This document shows, in pieces, positions 24,658 through 37,500 of a DNA stretch of 64,000 bases. Both the position numbers and the translations under genes were made by a program. The notes below the pieces were generated by a model. The model saw nothing but the letters and a program-made list of their open reading frames with translations. It made no database searches and was not told where the DNA came from. Source of the DNA: Baylisascaris procyonis (taxonomy: Eukaryota; Nematoda; Chromadorea; Rhabditida; Ascarididae); the NCBI GenBank assembly GCA_037389465.1, contig JAZARR010000159.1, positions 186,001 through 250,000 of the forward strand, read 5' to 3'. Position 1 is the first letter of the stretch. Each line of letters opens with the position of its first letter.

Positions 24658-27600
24658 TATGTATACACATAATTTTCGGAGAAGTTTATTTTGCAGCAAT
24701 AAAAGGAGCATATCAGAAGAAGGTTTTCTGCTTATATGTGTTCATATACGTAAATTAAACATTCATTATTTTAACATGCAGAATAGTATAAGAAGTAAGA
24801 CTTAGTCATTGGTATAGGTAACAAAGTGGACTCAAATTTTTCGAAATATTGCTACTGTGGCTTAGTAATCTCTAATATCACATCGTCATTAGTAACGCTC
24901 GTTTGATAGGTAAAGGTGAGCGGAAATTTTTTAAATTTTTGCTGTTCGTAACGGAATGTTTTTCTAGCAAGACTTCTTGGCAGCATCCGTTTAATTAATT
25001 TCAGCAGACTAAGTAGATATCAGTTCTCCTCATTTGAATACTTTTTAAAGTTCTCTATTTCAGACTATTAGTAGCATCTACATGGAAGGTGATTTTATAG
25101 GAGTTTTTGATCTCTGCCTCAGGGTAATGTGTATTTATTCTTCCGGTGACTTTAGCTCGCGAATCAGGGAAGCCACATCGAGATAATTTCCTGTAACCTA
25201 TAGGAAAAGGATTCCCCGTTTTCAATTCCGTTGGAATTCTCAGCATCCTTTGCAGCTTACTGACATTTGTAGCCTTTAATAAAGTTTGCAAGGTAAATAT
25301 ATTTTACTCTCAGAACTTCGCTTGTCAGTGTAAAGCTCCTCTATGAGTTCACATCCTTAAGTGATAATACAGAATGACCTGACGAAAGCCGTTTTGCTAG
25401 TGCTATAAAATAGAAGAAGGTTGAACTTTCATATTATTGGGGCAAAATCTCGCAGTACAATCGAGGGATCGATGTTCGTCTTCCATGTTGCGTGCATTCG
25501 CACGTTATTTTTGCGAATAGCTGTGTACTGAGGTTGCTATTTAGGTTTCATTTGTTCAAAATTTTATTTTACTCAACTTATCAAAGTTGTTGAGCAACGA
25601 AGGAGCAAATCATAAATGGGCTGAGTGCTAACCTCCCTTCTTAGCTCAGCTGTGCGTCGGAAGTGACCCGGCTATATGTTGATGTTGATGTCTGGATTGC
25701 GAATCAGTATAACGCCTTCCGCTTTGTCACTACATCTTTTTCATTTCTTTCAAACTCATTGGCTACTTTTTTCCGTACATGATTTGAGACCACGTTTTCT
25801 CAAACGTGGATGAATGGCAGCAGGAATCATGTGATTGCCGCAGGATTAGTCATATCCGTTATTATGTTTCATAGTTTATGAATGAGTGCGCTATGTTTTT
25901 TAGATGTCACGAAAATTTGTTTTATAAAACAAAACATCTTTTCATCGCAACAAACATGAAGTTCGATTCAAAATGTGCTAAAGCATAACACTATGTAAAT
26001 ACGCTTTATGAGAGTAAAAGTATTGAATATGCACAGAGCTAGCATGACACAGGTCTGTTATACAGAACTCAAAAAATTGTGCGATAGAGTATAGTTAGAG
26101 ATGAGAAAGCCTGCATTGTACTATGTTGATAACAAAGTTTTGCAAAACTCAGAATTAATATTCTTAGTGATCTTAAAAGTGACAGTGGAAAATTAGCTCC
26201 ATCACCATCTGTCACAGTCCCTAGCGCTCCGGAACCTTCTGAATATGTTCCTCGTGTCTGGATCTGGTGCGGTTGCGAGGTGAAAGACTCGGTCTTATTC
26301 CCGATCTGGATCTGAATATCGAGGCTCTCCTCTCGAACACGGTGCTTGACGGCTCGAAAAAGGCAATAGTCGAAAGATGCGAACCTGAAGAGTACGGCCG
26401 ATGTGGAAGTAGATCACACTGCATGCCTAGTTGATGCATGTTGAATCTGCTTCACGACTGCAGAGAAGCGTTATTGTCTAGTAGGCGTACTTGCTTGCGT
26501 TTCTGACGTTTTGCAGTATAGCAGGTCTATGTCACTGTTGTATTTGCTAGTTGAAGCTCATAATAAAGCGCGTCTTCTGAATGCCATTCACAACATAGGG
26601 GGTGACCGGCTAGTTCTTGGGATAAAATCTGTTGATAGCCGAGCTTCCCCAAGTAGTGATTTGTTTCGGATCATTGCATCACACAGATGTCGCCAATTCG
26701 CATAATGCATCCTCATCCGCCTATGCATTGAGTATCCTATGCAGTTGATCAACGCCAAAGGCGGGTTTGGGGTTTGCGTCGTTGTGGAGTTTTGTCATCG
26801 AGCGATATGTCTTCTGAATGAAAGAGCTTGAACTAGTCGGACATCGTGGAATAGTAGATAGGATCAGCCATAGCCATTATTGCTTTAAAGGCGTTCACTA
26901 CCGGGCTGCCTTTATATTGTGTACTGAAGGCGTTCTAAAATATGTTTGCGCTTACTCTTAAGTAAATCTAGTCATTTGGTTGATGTTAACAAAAACAAAC
27001 CAGAAATGAAAGTATTGCAGAACTTTCTTACTATCCTAATAGTATATGTATAACCCACTTGCGCATTAATAGTATATTATAATATGCTTTAAGAAGTCAT
27101 CTTATAAAAACCATCAGAATGATATCATTTCCTATCACCAAAGGGTTACAAACAGGAAGTTGAAATATACTTTTGAGACTGGTTTATTTCTATATGGGTA
27201 TTTTATTAATATCAGTTTTTATTACTTACTATGTGATAGTCTGAGATTTGCTGTCAAATGGTTAATTTACTTTATGCTCGAAAGCTGTCATTGAACTTTT
27301 GTCACTGGAGAGATACTTGTGAAGATATTAGAGTAAAGTGATGTAAAGAATAGTAGGCCTATCTTTCATGAAGTCAATTCTGAGAAGGAAGTCGGTGATT
27401 GTTGAATATTGCAGTTGCTTTTTTTCAGTTATTTATATAATTGTCATTGAAGTAGATGTTCTGCATCGACAAAAAATTTCCATTTAGGCATGGATACGCA
27501 TCGTGCTGAATGAAGATGCTTTGGAACACTATTTGAATTTGTTTTGGCACGATCCGATCTCGATGTGGTTTGTTCTTTTCAGACTTTTCCACTCCCTAAT

Positions 27601-29354
27601 CACTCTTTTTTTGTTTAGCGTTGAGTTGTCACTGTCTAATTCCATATCCATTTATGTTTTCTGTTTGCATTTAATATAATGTTGAAGAGTGTATGGTAGA
27701 AATTCATTTTATGACTTTCATATTCTCGTTTCATTGAACGCGGATCTTTTTGTACCTTTAGTCGACTCGTCTTCATACCAGAATTTGTTGGTTGAGATGA
27801 CCCGATTCTGTATCCGAAAGCCTCTAACTGAATCTTTTTGTTTCATCCTTCCTTTCTTTCTTCCACTTTTTTCTTTTGCAAGCGAACAAATCTTACTGTT
27901 CATTTCTCTTATCGGATATGTTGAAATTGTTTCTTTAGTCTCTCACCTCAAGGTTTTGCTTAATTTTGTGATCTGCCTGGATAAAGGGGAAAAGCCTTCA
28001 TTGTCTGGAATGGCGATGATAAGTAGCGCTGGAGGAGAGGGTGAAGGAGCGAGAGGGGAGGGAGGAAGCCTGCCGTGAAATTTTTCGAAGGAGAGAGAGA
28101 TCGAATATCTCCAGTTTCGACTGCACTAATTTCTCCCCTGAAATTAAGTTTTTATTTTAGGCAGAGATTACTTCAATTATCAGCAAAAAAAAAAATTTCG
28201 TTTATTATTTCCGTTTAAATTTTCCTTTAAAAATTACATTGAAATAGAACTTTTCACGAAAAAAAAGTTTTGGTATTTTCAGCTGAAATTAGAATCGTTT
28301 CTCATTATCGATTTATTTTCAATGCTGGCTTGCCTTTGGTTACACAAACTTTGAACTGCAACCTCATCAAAGTTTTCATCGCCATTTCTGTTCATTCGCA
28401 GTGGTTTATTGGGCACTGTGTTGTCCCACTCAATTTTCACAATCGAATTGTTGACGGTAGTGGCTCAATAGGTGACAGTCTTGAGGGACTGTACAAAAGT
28501 ACTGTCACAGAATTAGGGTGGTATAAGTGATTGATGCTAACGACGAGAAAATTACTATTTCTGTGATCGTCAATAAATAAACTCATAGTGAGATGGATTC
28601 TCAATCAGTGCTACAAATTTTCCGCGCTTTTTCAAAGTAAGATACTCTGCTTTATTGGGTCAAGAATTTCATGATCTGTTTCATACGTTACTCTATCCTA
28701 TTGGAGAGATTTCTGTCTAGTTTTTACAAGTTGTGCCACACTTTACTTTGTATTCGGTTTATCATTTAAATTTGTTGCGTACTTTGTTTCACTGCGTCGA
28801 TAATTTACTAATCTACAGTGTACTTTACTACAACGATTTAGAAAAGTCGTGGAGCCAATGAGTATTATAAATTTTACGGTGATTTTTAAGTACATAAACT
28901 TTTATTATAATTTTATCATCTAACTTCGCGCAAAGGACGCTTCACTTTCATCTCATTTGCCTGAAACTACTGTACCCTGTTTTGATAAATTGTAGTATAG
29001 ATAAATTTTGAATGGGAAATTTGCAAGAGTGTGCAGCTATATTCTCGCACTTCTACACACCGTGACATTCATATGAAGCGTTGAGAAATTACTTCTCTTA
29101 GATATAAATCACATTGCATCTATCATCTTTCGATGTAATAGGTTCGTGAATAATGTTCATAGTCTTTCTTTTAAGCAAATATTATGATAAGTCGGCCTAC
29201 TTGCGAGATTTGGAGCATTTCAACTTGATGATTGGATGTGTAAACGCGATTGCTGAACTTGGCTTGTGTATTCCCATCAACAGTCCCTTGCTGAATACAT
29301 GGACACCTACGCCGCTCATATTGTCGGGCTTGGTGGCTGGCAAGCCAGCAAGAC
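20957..29354 (+). other. RUN-domain exons of the PLEKHM1-like gene
   Basis: Five exons (20957-21057, 22142-22247, 23504-23599, 27488-27567, 29176-29354) encode residues 1 to about 187. Recognisable RUN segments in order: VEAIFIHGL, NFWPLLHKYTH, DIGKARAWIRIVLNEDAL, KYYDKSAYLRD, and the closing LLNTWTPTPLILSGL. RUN domains bind small GTPases; in PLEKHM1 this region binds Arl8. The introns are large (1.1, 1.3, 3.9 and 1.6 kb). The donor near 27567 could instead be at 27564; both keep the phase. Confidence 0.88.
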
Positions 29355-31461
29355 GTAAGTTTTATTCTCTTTTCCTGCGAATGTTATTTCCGCTTTCTAT
29401 TTAATAAGTTGTGTTTTCTTTTTCGATCCATGTTCCTGTTTATCTCTGTTGTAATAGCTAGAGGAAGATGAATAGATTGAACAGATTTCTTGTCATTGCT
29501 TGCACTCAATTGCAATTTTACTATGAAGTGTTTTTCATCTCGTTTTATTTGAAATTATTTCAGAAAACTGTTGTGTAAAAACTTCTAGATGTAATCAAAT
29601 GTTGGTGACGTGGGCTGCTTAAGAGTTTAATTTTAGTAATGGAGATTAGAAGTTTCGAAACGTTATACTTTGATCCTTTTTTAGTGGAACAGCTTCGTTC
29701 ACGTCGTTATGAGCCCCCAGCTAATGAGCAGTCGGATACTGAAGTCGCTGAATCGGCCCTTGATTTAATCGAATCGCCTTCGATCAACGACGAACCTGGC
29801 CCGAGCACAACTAGACCGCTTTCCAGAGGTTGTCCATTCAATCTCTTTCCAGCCTGTAATCTTTTTTCATGTTTTTCCTATATCTTTCCTTTTTGCATCG
29901 AGCAATGAAAGAATCGGCCGTTTGCATAATTTTTGCAGATTATTTACAAAGTAGGTGTGCCTGTCATCTTGCCGACTTTTTTAAATATAACTACGTGTAT
30001 ATTTGCCTACAGTAATTCAGAAGAAGTGCAACAAAAATGTCGCTGTTCATGCAGCTGCTAAATTTTTTGAATTGCTTTGAGTCCTATTAGCGGCTCACGA
30101 ATTCAAAGTTCGACCTCTTTTTCACGTCGATGTTGATCTTCTTCAATTTCGAACAGATTCCCCTGAAATTTCTGACTTTGTCGGTGTTTATAGATTGAGT
30201 CACCAATAATGAGAACGCTCATTGCTTGAGTTGTCAGTAATGCAGATCGCTTTATATAACCTAGCTGCCGCTTCTGGTAGAGTTTATGTAGCTCGGTTTT
30301 AGCGATGAGGACGGTTGCTGAAGCAATACTTTGCATCGCAATTTTAAAGTTTGGCAGCATTTTATGCTTAAAGTATTCTGTATTCTGCACCAGTGTATTC
30401 TAGAGAGATCATTTTCATGAAGGGGAGGTTCGTGCAGAATAGCCATTTACAGAAGGAGGACCTCGAGGAACAATATGGGGAACGACGCAACGGTGGGAGA
30501 GTCGCAGCTTGAAAAATCGAAGAGTTTGTGGAAAATGGGGGATGATCACTGTGATGGAAAAGTTGGGGTATTGCTGCACTGTGTAGTCCTCACTAGGGTG
30601 AATCTTTGTCAAAAGTTGTAGAGCCCTTCTGCGGTTCTGTATAAATGCGAGACTATTGCAGGACTAAACAGCGCTGACGACGATGATCTCTCCTCAGTCT
30701 ATTCACATCCCTCAATGCTAGATGGAGGGCTTCTGGGTGGTCGACGTCTTATTAGCAGGGATCTGTATCCCGGTGCCAGCACACCAAATGACAGCTGTGT
30801 CTCGAAACTGGTTCAGTCCGAGTCACACTTCTCTGATGATTCTTATGAGGCAATTTTCTAAATTTTTTATTGTTGAATGGTTGGGGTACACTGATGAATA
30901 TCTTGTATCGGTGTTGTGACTAATCTCTCGGTCTTATGAGTGTGGTGCGGTAATCGGTAGTGATCAGTGGTAGTTTTACGAAGTTTCTGTTAAACACAGA
31001 TTTCTATTTCCTGTGTGTAAAGGCAGTACCCTCAGGATACCCAAAATTTGATTGTGTGATTGACTTTTCCCTTGCCGATGTCGATCGCCGTTTCCGATCT
31101 CATTGCTGCGTGACCTTGGAGGGAATCTTGAGGTAAATATAAAAAAAGTCTAGCGCTTTTTCTTAGAAATTTTCAAAACTTTGATGTTTTTACCTGGACT
31201 TGGTACAAAAATGAGCGGAGCCTCTTTCGGAGCAGCTGATAGGATGCAATAAGGGCATTTTTGCAGAAAATCTGTACAAGCAGTTCAACCGTATTTGTTG
31301 GTACCTATGAAACCAGCTGCTTAGATAGGTGGAAGAGAAAAGCGCATATCGTACTAGCTTTTATGGCACACTTTCTCTTAATGTTCAATGGACGGCAACT
31401 GTTTTCACTGTCTGGCTCCGTCCAGTTGATTTCTTCGATGAATATTTTCTTCTCCATCTAG

Positions 31462-31560
<99 letters not shown>

Positions 31561-34500
31561 GAAGTCGACGCTATATTATATTTTGCTTGTTTTTGTCCAG
31601 TTACTTCTTTCCGCATAATAATTGTCGAAATCTTTTCTCGGTTTTTTTATTCTCCTCCGCAGTGTTGATGGCTTTCCGAAAGCCAGCGCTTTCCCCTCCC
31701 CAATCGGCTCTCCTCCTTTGCCTCCTCGAGGCCCTGTACATACGCTATCGCAGATGTTTTAATGTATTGCCATTGAGGGATTTGAGTTTAAGTTCAGAGT
31801 TTGCACGCAGTCCTCATCCTTCCAGTGTCCATCATCGTCGGAGTCCTATACCGATTAGTCCAGAAGTTGAATTAGTCGTTGAGAAAACGTTTTCTTAGTT
31901 GACATTTCTCATCTCTCATTCGTCGTAATTGGTTAGTCCTATCCAGCTATTTAGCTTTGTTTTTTCGAGGTTATCTTGTAAAGCGATTAGCACTGCTAAA
32001 ATTTCCTCCACGAATATTTTGTTGCTTTCAAATAAAACGAATGCGGGATGTTTATTTGGTGTTCAGGTACGAGTGTTGAGAAGGCGTCACCGTGCAAGAC
32101 GCGCTTCAAAGAGCAGCAGCGATGATGGATCTCGTTCGAGAAGTAATTCATCCACTAACCTTCGATCATTGCCGTTACAGGTAATGAATTTAGCTAATGG
32201 CAAGTTGCACTTCGAGAATCCTGCTTCACCGAGCAGTTTTATCTCTGCTTATAGCGTTTAATGCGAGCATACGAAATAAAGATTGTACACTTCGAAGTCA
32301 GTATTGAATTGCTATGAAACGTCGTCGCTTCTTGCTTTTGTAAGGTGTTTGGTATTTGCAGTCGCCATCCGTTCCACAAGTATCACCTCTGTATTCACCA
32401 GGCGAGCAGTGCGTGAATGCGGATCGTGAATGCTGGTTGGATTCAAAGAACGAGCAGGATGAATCGATTGAGCAGGATATGGCTGCACCTCCGAGGTGAT
32501 TGTTCCTTCATCATATGAGTGAATTCTCTCGTATTTTCTTATCTGATGCAACGTTGATTTAAAAAGAATTTTAAAATTTGATAGTTGGGAGGAGAGCATG
32601 TCTGTTCACGGAAGGCATACCTATTCGTAGCACCATTTTGCCACATATCGCCACTCGTACAAAGGATCTGATGTCCTAATCCTATAGCAGCAGTTCGTCG
32701 CTTCTGTCTCATGATTCGAGTTCAGGAGATCGCTTTTGTTTGATAGGTGACTATTGAAACGCTGTTGATTGAGGTTATTTTTTGTTATCGTTATAAAAAT
32801 AAATGTGTCAGCCGCTTACCTTTCACTCATGCATTTACCTTCCTTATGTATCCTGAGAGTGTTTTAGTGTACCTGAGCCGATAGAAGAGGAAGGAGATGT
32901 GCCTAAGACGGCAGCAACGAGAGATGAGATGGTTGACAGCGCGCCTGTCAAGATTCCGAATCCACTTGTCGAGAATGCCTTCCAGGAACCTGAAGCAAAA
33001 CATTCTCGTAGGTTTCACTTCATTTTATTTGCCTTTAGCCTGTAAGTGTCGAGAGGGACGCCATTCCCACTCCTATCCTATATTTTGTCGTTTTTAAAGG
33101 AAAATCATTGGAAGGATCTTATGCTGGATTTTTAAGCATGAAACTTTTGTTTTTTCCGTTGATTTCGGTTCTGGAAGAGAAGAGAGGATCTTACTGTTTT
33201 GCTCTTTGTAAGCGACTAAAGTTGCTTGTAAAATAGTTTGGCGTTCTTCGAAAGTATGGCGTTGGATTAAGTAAAAACATAGCCATGGTTTGCTCGATCT
33301 CCGAATTACTTTAATCTCATTGTTTTATTGGAGATATCCTACGATCTCTGCCACGAACCGGCTATACCCCATTTCTGCGTTTATACCACCAATTTTCTTT
33401 AACTTGGCTTATGCTTTTACATTCTATTTTATTCTTCTTCTTACTTTTGATGACCAGATATATGTCCCGCATTTTATCGTCTTTTCTCGTTATGTTACGT
33501 ACTGTCTTTCCTAGCTTCACTTTCTTCCTTCATTGTTGTAAACCAAATTTTGTTGGGTCATAAGTAACTGAGAATCCGAGTATGAATAAGATTGACAGAG
33601 GCCATAGTTGATCCTCGTTAGTTTTTACTCTGTTACATTCTATTTATGCTTATCTTCACCTTGATGTACCCATTGGAGCAGCTTTGTCTTTCCTTCAGAA
33701 CACATGCTATGTAATGATATAGTTTCTTTATATGCTAAGTAATCTGACTGTGCGAGCTATAAAAGGAATCAAGGACAATATGCTGCGGGAAAAGGTTTTT
33801 GGCCATTGAAAAGGGGAGAGTGCGGTTCGGTTTGGAGTGATGGGAAAGTTAGAGGTTGATCGCTAAGTGCCGTGGGGGAGCCATTTTGCGAAAAGAGATC
33901 TCATAGCAAATAAATTGTGAAAGGGGACCATGACAGTACAGTTGGAGAGAATAAAAGTAGATAATTGACTGTTAAGGAGGCTTCGCCGGGAAGTGGGTTG
34001 CCTGGCTTAAAAGTGGGCCGAAAGGAATAGCCTCGACTTGCTGAGTATATTCCTTGAGTAAGTTTTAACGCATATTTTGTGTAAAAGGACGATGCGTCTT
34101 TGGATGATTTCATGGGGATTATGATGGAGATGGCTTGAAATGCGAATTTCATTGGAATGTAAATGAAGTTTTAACTCACTTGTAGAGAATGGTCAGCCTG
34201 TCGTCGATCACGAGGAGGATGGAAGAAAGCGTGCCGAGCCAATCGACATTTTGAAGACGCAAGTGGTGTGGGATTTGATGAGCGCAGACGTTTGTTCTTA
34301 CTTGCCTCTTGGACTTTGCATCTGTAAAGCGCATCGATCTGTCTATGTGTTTATCTCTCTATCTATCCGGCATTTCATATTCGTGATTGGAATCACTGAC
34401 ATCATAAACCTAGACTGAAGGTGGTGGGTCAACTTTGAAAGGAATTATAAACACTTGGAGAGTACAGAAATTTGCATAGGTTTCCAGCCGCATCGATTTT

Positions 34501-37500
34501 TGCTTTTCATCGATCAAGTCGCACGGAAGCGAATATTACACAGAAAGTATATGCGAACAATCGGATCATTCGAAGTAAGGGATGCATTAATGCGCGTATT
34601 TTATTATTTCTTGGCAATTTTATGAAACTGGATGGTGCAGTAAGCGTGATTGGGAAAGTGCATATCGTGCCGGTTCTTCGCTTTCCTAGAATGTTTTTCA
34701 CTTATTTTTCAACAGTCATAGGAAAACCGGCGTACGTCTTTGAGCGGAAGTTTCTCAGCTTTAGGATTACCTATTTATGCTTTTGTATGCATATATTTCT
34801 TGCGTCTATGCAATGATCTGACCTGCCATCGATCATGTTTTCGATGGATTCACTGATGGGATCGGGGGTGAACTTTTTGAGTTGTATGAATCTCGAGAAG
34901 TATAAAATGATGATGTACTAGTTGATTTTAGTCTTCGTGCAATGAGCAGGTTCGAAGCTCTGTGTTCGTATCCGATGTGCATGACGGGAAAGAGGGACAG
35001 AAGTCCCAAATAAATACTGTCGGACATGATGGGACTGCTGATCGAATCATTGATCCTGCAAGGTAGGCGTCATTCTCTTTTTTTCTTGTTCTGTTATTCC
35101 TTTGGTAAAGGTGGCACATGGGCTGTATATGTGATATGCATACATGTGTTTGTGTTGGTAATTAGTGAAGCTGTTATAGATAAACAGCTTTAAAAAAAAT
35201 TTTGCAAAGTTTTTTACAAACTCTTCATTATGGGTTTGCGATGTTTTCGTCTTCATCTCTCTCTTCTGTAATTTTAATTCCACCTCGTAAGCAAAATTTT
35301 TTTCGCGCTGATCATTTTCCTTTCCAATTACAACAATTCGCACTTAAATTGGGCGAAGAGAATCATGACATCACCTTAATGCGCTTTCCAAGCAAGTTTG
35401 CAAAAGTGCATGTAGCCATAAAATGATTCTGGTTGATATGTTTTATCGAGATGATCCCAGCATTGCCCTCCTAATCTTTATGCACCTTTCAGTGGAGCTT
35501 CCTCGAAGGAAGCTATCGAGTGCATCGAAGGCAGATTCGGTGAAGCCGTAACGCTGAAAGAAGATCTTGACGGTTCAACCAGCTTTTCCGCGGAACACCT
35601 CCCAGGTTTGTCTTTCTCAGCACTTTTAAAAACTCACACATTCACCTTCTCTGTAATCACTGTGGAAAGCACCAGGACGACCAAATCAATGTGCTGAATT
35701 TTCTTTGAAAGTTCATTTTTTAATAGTCACCAAGTTTTGACAAAAATACAAAAAGATCAAGCTGTTTTTTTATTAATGACGTAGCCAGATGTTTATTAAG
35801 TTAGAGGACGAACAGTTCGTCTTTAGGATGATTGTCTATATTTGTTCATGCATTCATAACATAAAGAAAAATGCTTGACGAACGGTGCGACATGTGCTGT
35901 TACAGTTTCCTCCATTGGAACAGTTAATTGCACAGGTTGTAAATGAAAGATGCAAATGATCGATTAACTGATATTCTTCATATTTAAACTCATTCTACTT
36001 TTTCTACGAGTATTATATTATAGATTTATTATTATGAGATATTTTAGGTGTGAGTGAGAGTGAACGCGAAGAAAGAATCAATCACGGAGGGGCAATTGTC
36101 ATACCAAAGAGCCCAGAAATCTGTGATGTGATGAGTCCCACTGTTAGTTGCTTCTTTTTTTCGGTATTTTTTATTAATAGATGGACAGCAATGCGCTTCG
36201 ATTGTGTAATGCTTCCATTTTTGCTTTTCTACTTGAACCTAAACGAACATAGCAAATCGAATTGATAGTGATGTGTGAAAGAGACGTTGCTTCTAACGAT
36301 TCAGTGCTTAATTTTGAATGATTGGAAGGCAGGAGGTTAAGAGTGTAGTAGTTGAGGCCATTTTTGCTAGTAATGCTGTCTATTTTCATCTGTCTTTATG
36401 CTCTGTTAGTATCTGTTAGCCGTATTTTGCGTTATAGGAGTGCACTGTCCTCACGGAAGTCGCCGTTAGCCCTTCCGTAAGTTGCCGTCAATGAAATGTT
36501 TGCTGGTATGTCCCGCTTGATTCGGTGCTTTCTATGAAAGCAACTCGTCTATGACATTCTTTCGCATCACTGATATAATAACGCTTAGAAGTTTGTTCTG
36601 CGCACTTTAAATTGCGAAGTACATGTCGTATTATGTTTTTCTTTCTGGAATATTGTGCAAAGGAAATAAATGAAGAGTATGAGTTTGTTGGCATTATTTG
36701 TTGACAGCCGATCTGTATATGCCAGGCGGCAGCACCCATTGAAATGGTGGAAAATAAAGTTCCATTCAGTCACTTATTGTTCTTTCATCTGTATTGAATA
36801 GGGAGATTTTTTTGTCGCCATTTATGCATATAAATCAATCTGGAATGGTAGTGATTGTACTTGTGTATCGTGTGTCAGCATGTGTACCTATGCTCGCCAG
36901 ATCAATATTTTCATGCTTTTTGTGAGTGTTTTTTCTGTAGTTGTGTGTTTCTTATATCTGTAAGTGATAGTTTATCGGTCATCTCTCGTAAGTTGAACTA
37001 GTATTTCCTCGAAATACTTCCAACTTAGATTCTTGAGACGGTATTTTTTTTTTTAATTTCGCCTTTTCAGAGCATTCTCGCACCTCACCTTTATTTCGGT
37101 AGGCTGAGGTTCATGTAGATTTCATCGTTTGAACAGTTCGTTATTATTTCTAAGCCTCATGGATATTTGTAAGGAAGGAAAAAGGGAAGTGAATGAAGAA
37201 GCGACTGATAATTTTTCAGTTTTTAATTCAAGAGCAATTGTCTTGCGGATTAGAATGTAGGCAATCGCATGAAGCACGTATCGTTTTAATGATGGTATTT
37301 GTTTGATTTTCTTTACCAGACAGCTTTACTTGGGTGGAACAAAGTCACAGACGACGTCGTACAGTATTTCATTTGATTGCTTGCGGCATGCTTTAACTCC
37401 ACGCCTTACGTCACGCTTCTCAGATAGGGGAATAGTCTTCGAAGGGCTCCGTTTAGTGATCCTTTTGCGACGTAATGTGTTTCATCGAGGATGAATAATT

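Larger units (their letters stand above)
29637..36142 (+). other. low-complexity linker exons of the PLEKHM1-like gene
   Basis: Thirteen phased exons encode a disordered-looking linker. Examples are an acidic stretch after LRSRRYEPPANEQSDTEVAE, an Asp-run exon (NSADDDDLSSVYSHPS), a proline-rich exon (PSPIGSPPLPPRGP), an Arg/Ser exon (RRRHRARRASKSSSDDGSRS), and acidic exons such as VPEPIEEEGDVPK. In mammals this part of PLEKHM1 carries an LC3-interacting motif. No convincing counterpart was found here. Confidence 0.75.

Noticed and set aside
27689..28078. 129-codon plus-strand ORF in a PLEKHM1-like intron
   Set aside because: Phe/Leu/Ser-rich from pyrimidine tracts, with no splice or family support; the RUN exons on either side join without it.
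31329..31898. 189-codon plus-strand ORF, the longest in the window
   Set aside because: Its centre is Ile-Tyr repeats from the (TA)n array. The real exons here (31663-31755, 31793-31865) use other frames or only the tail of this one.
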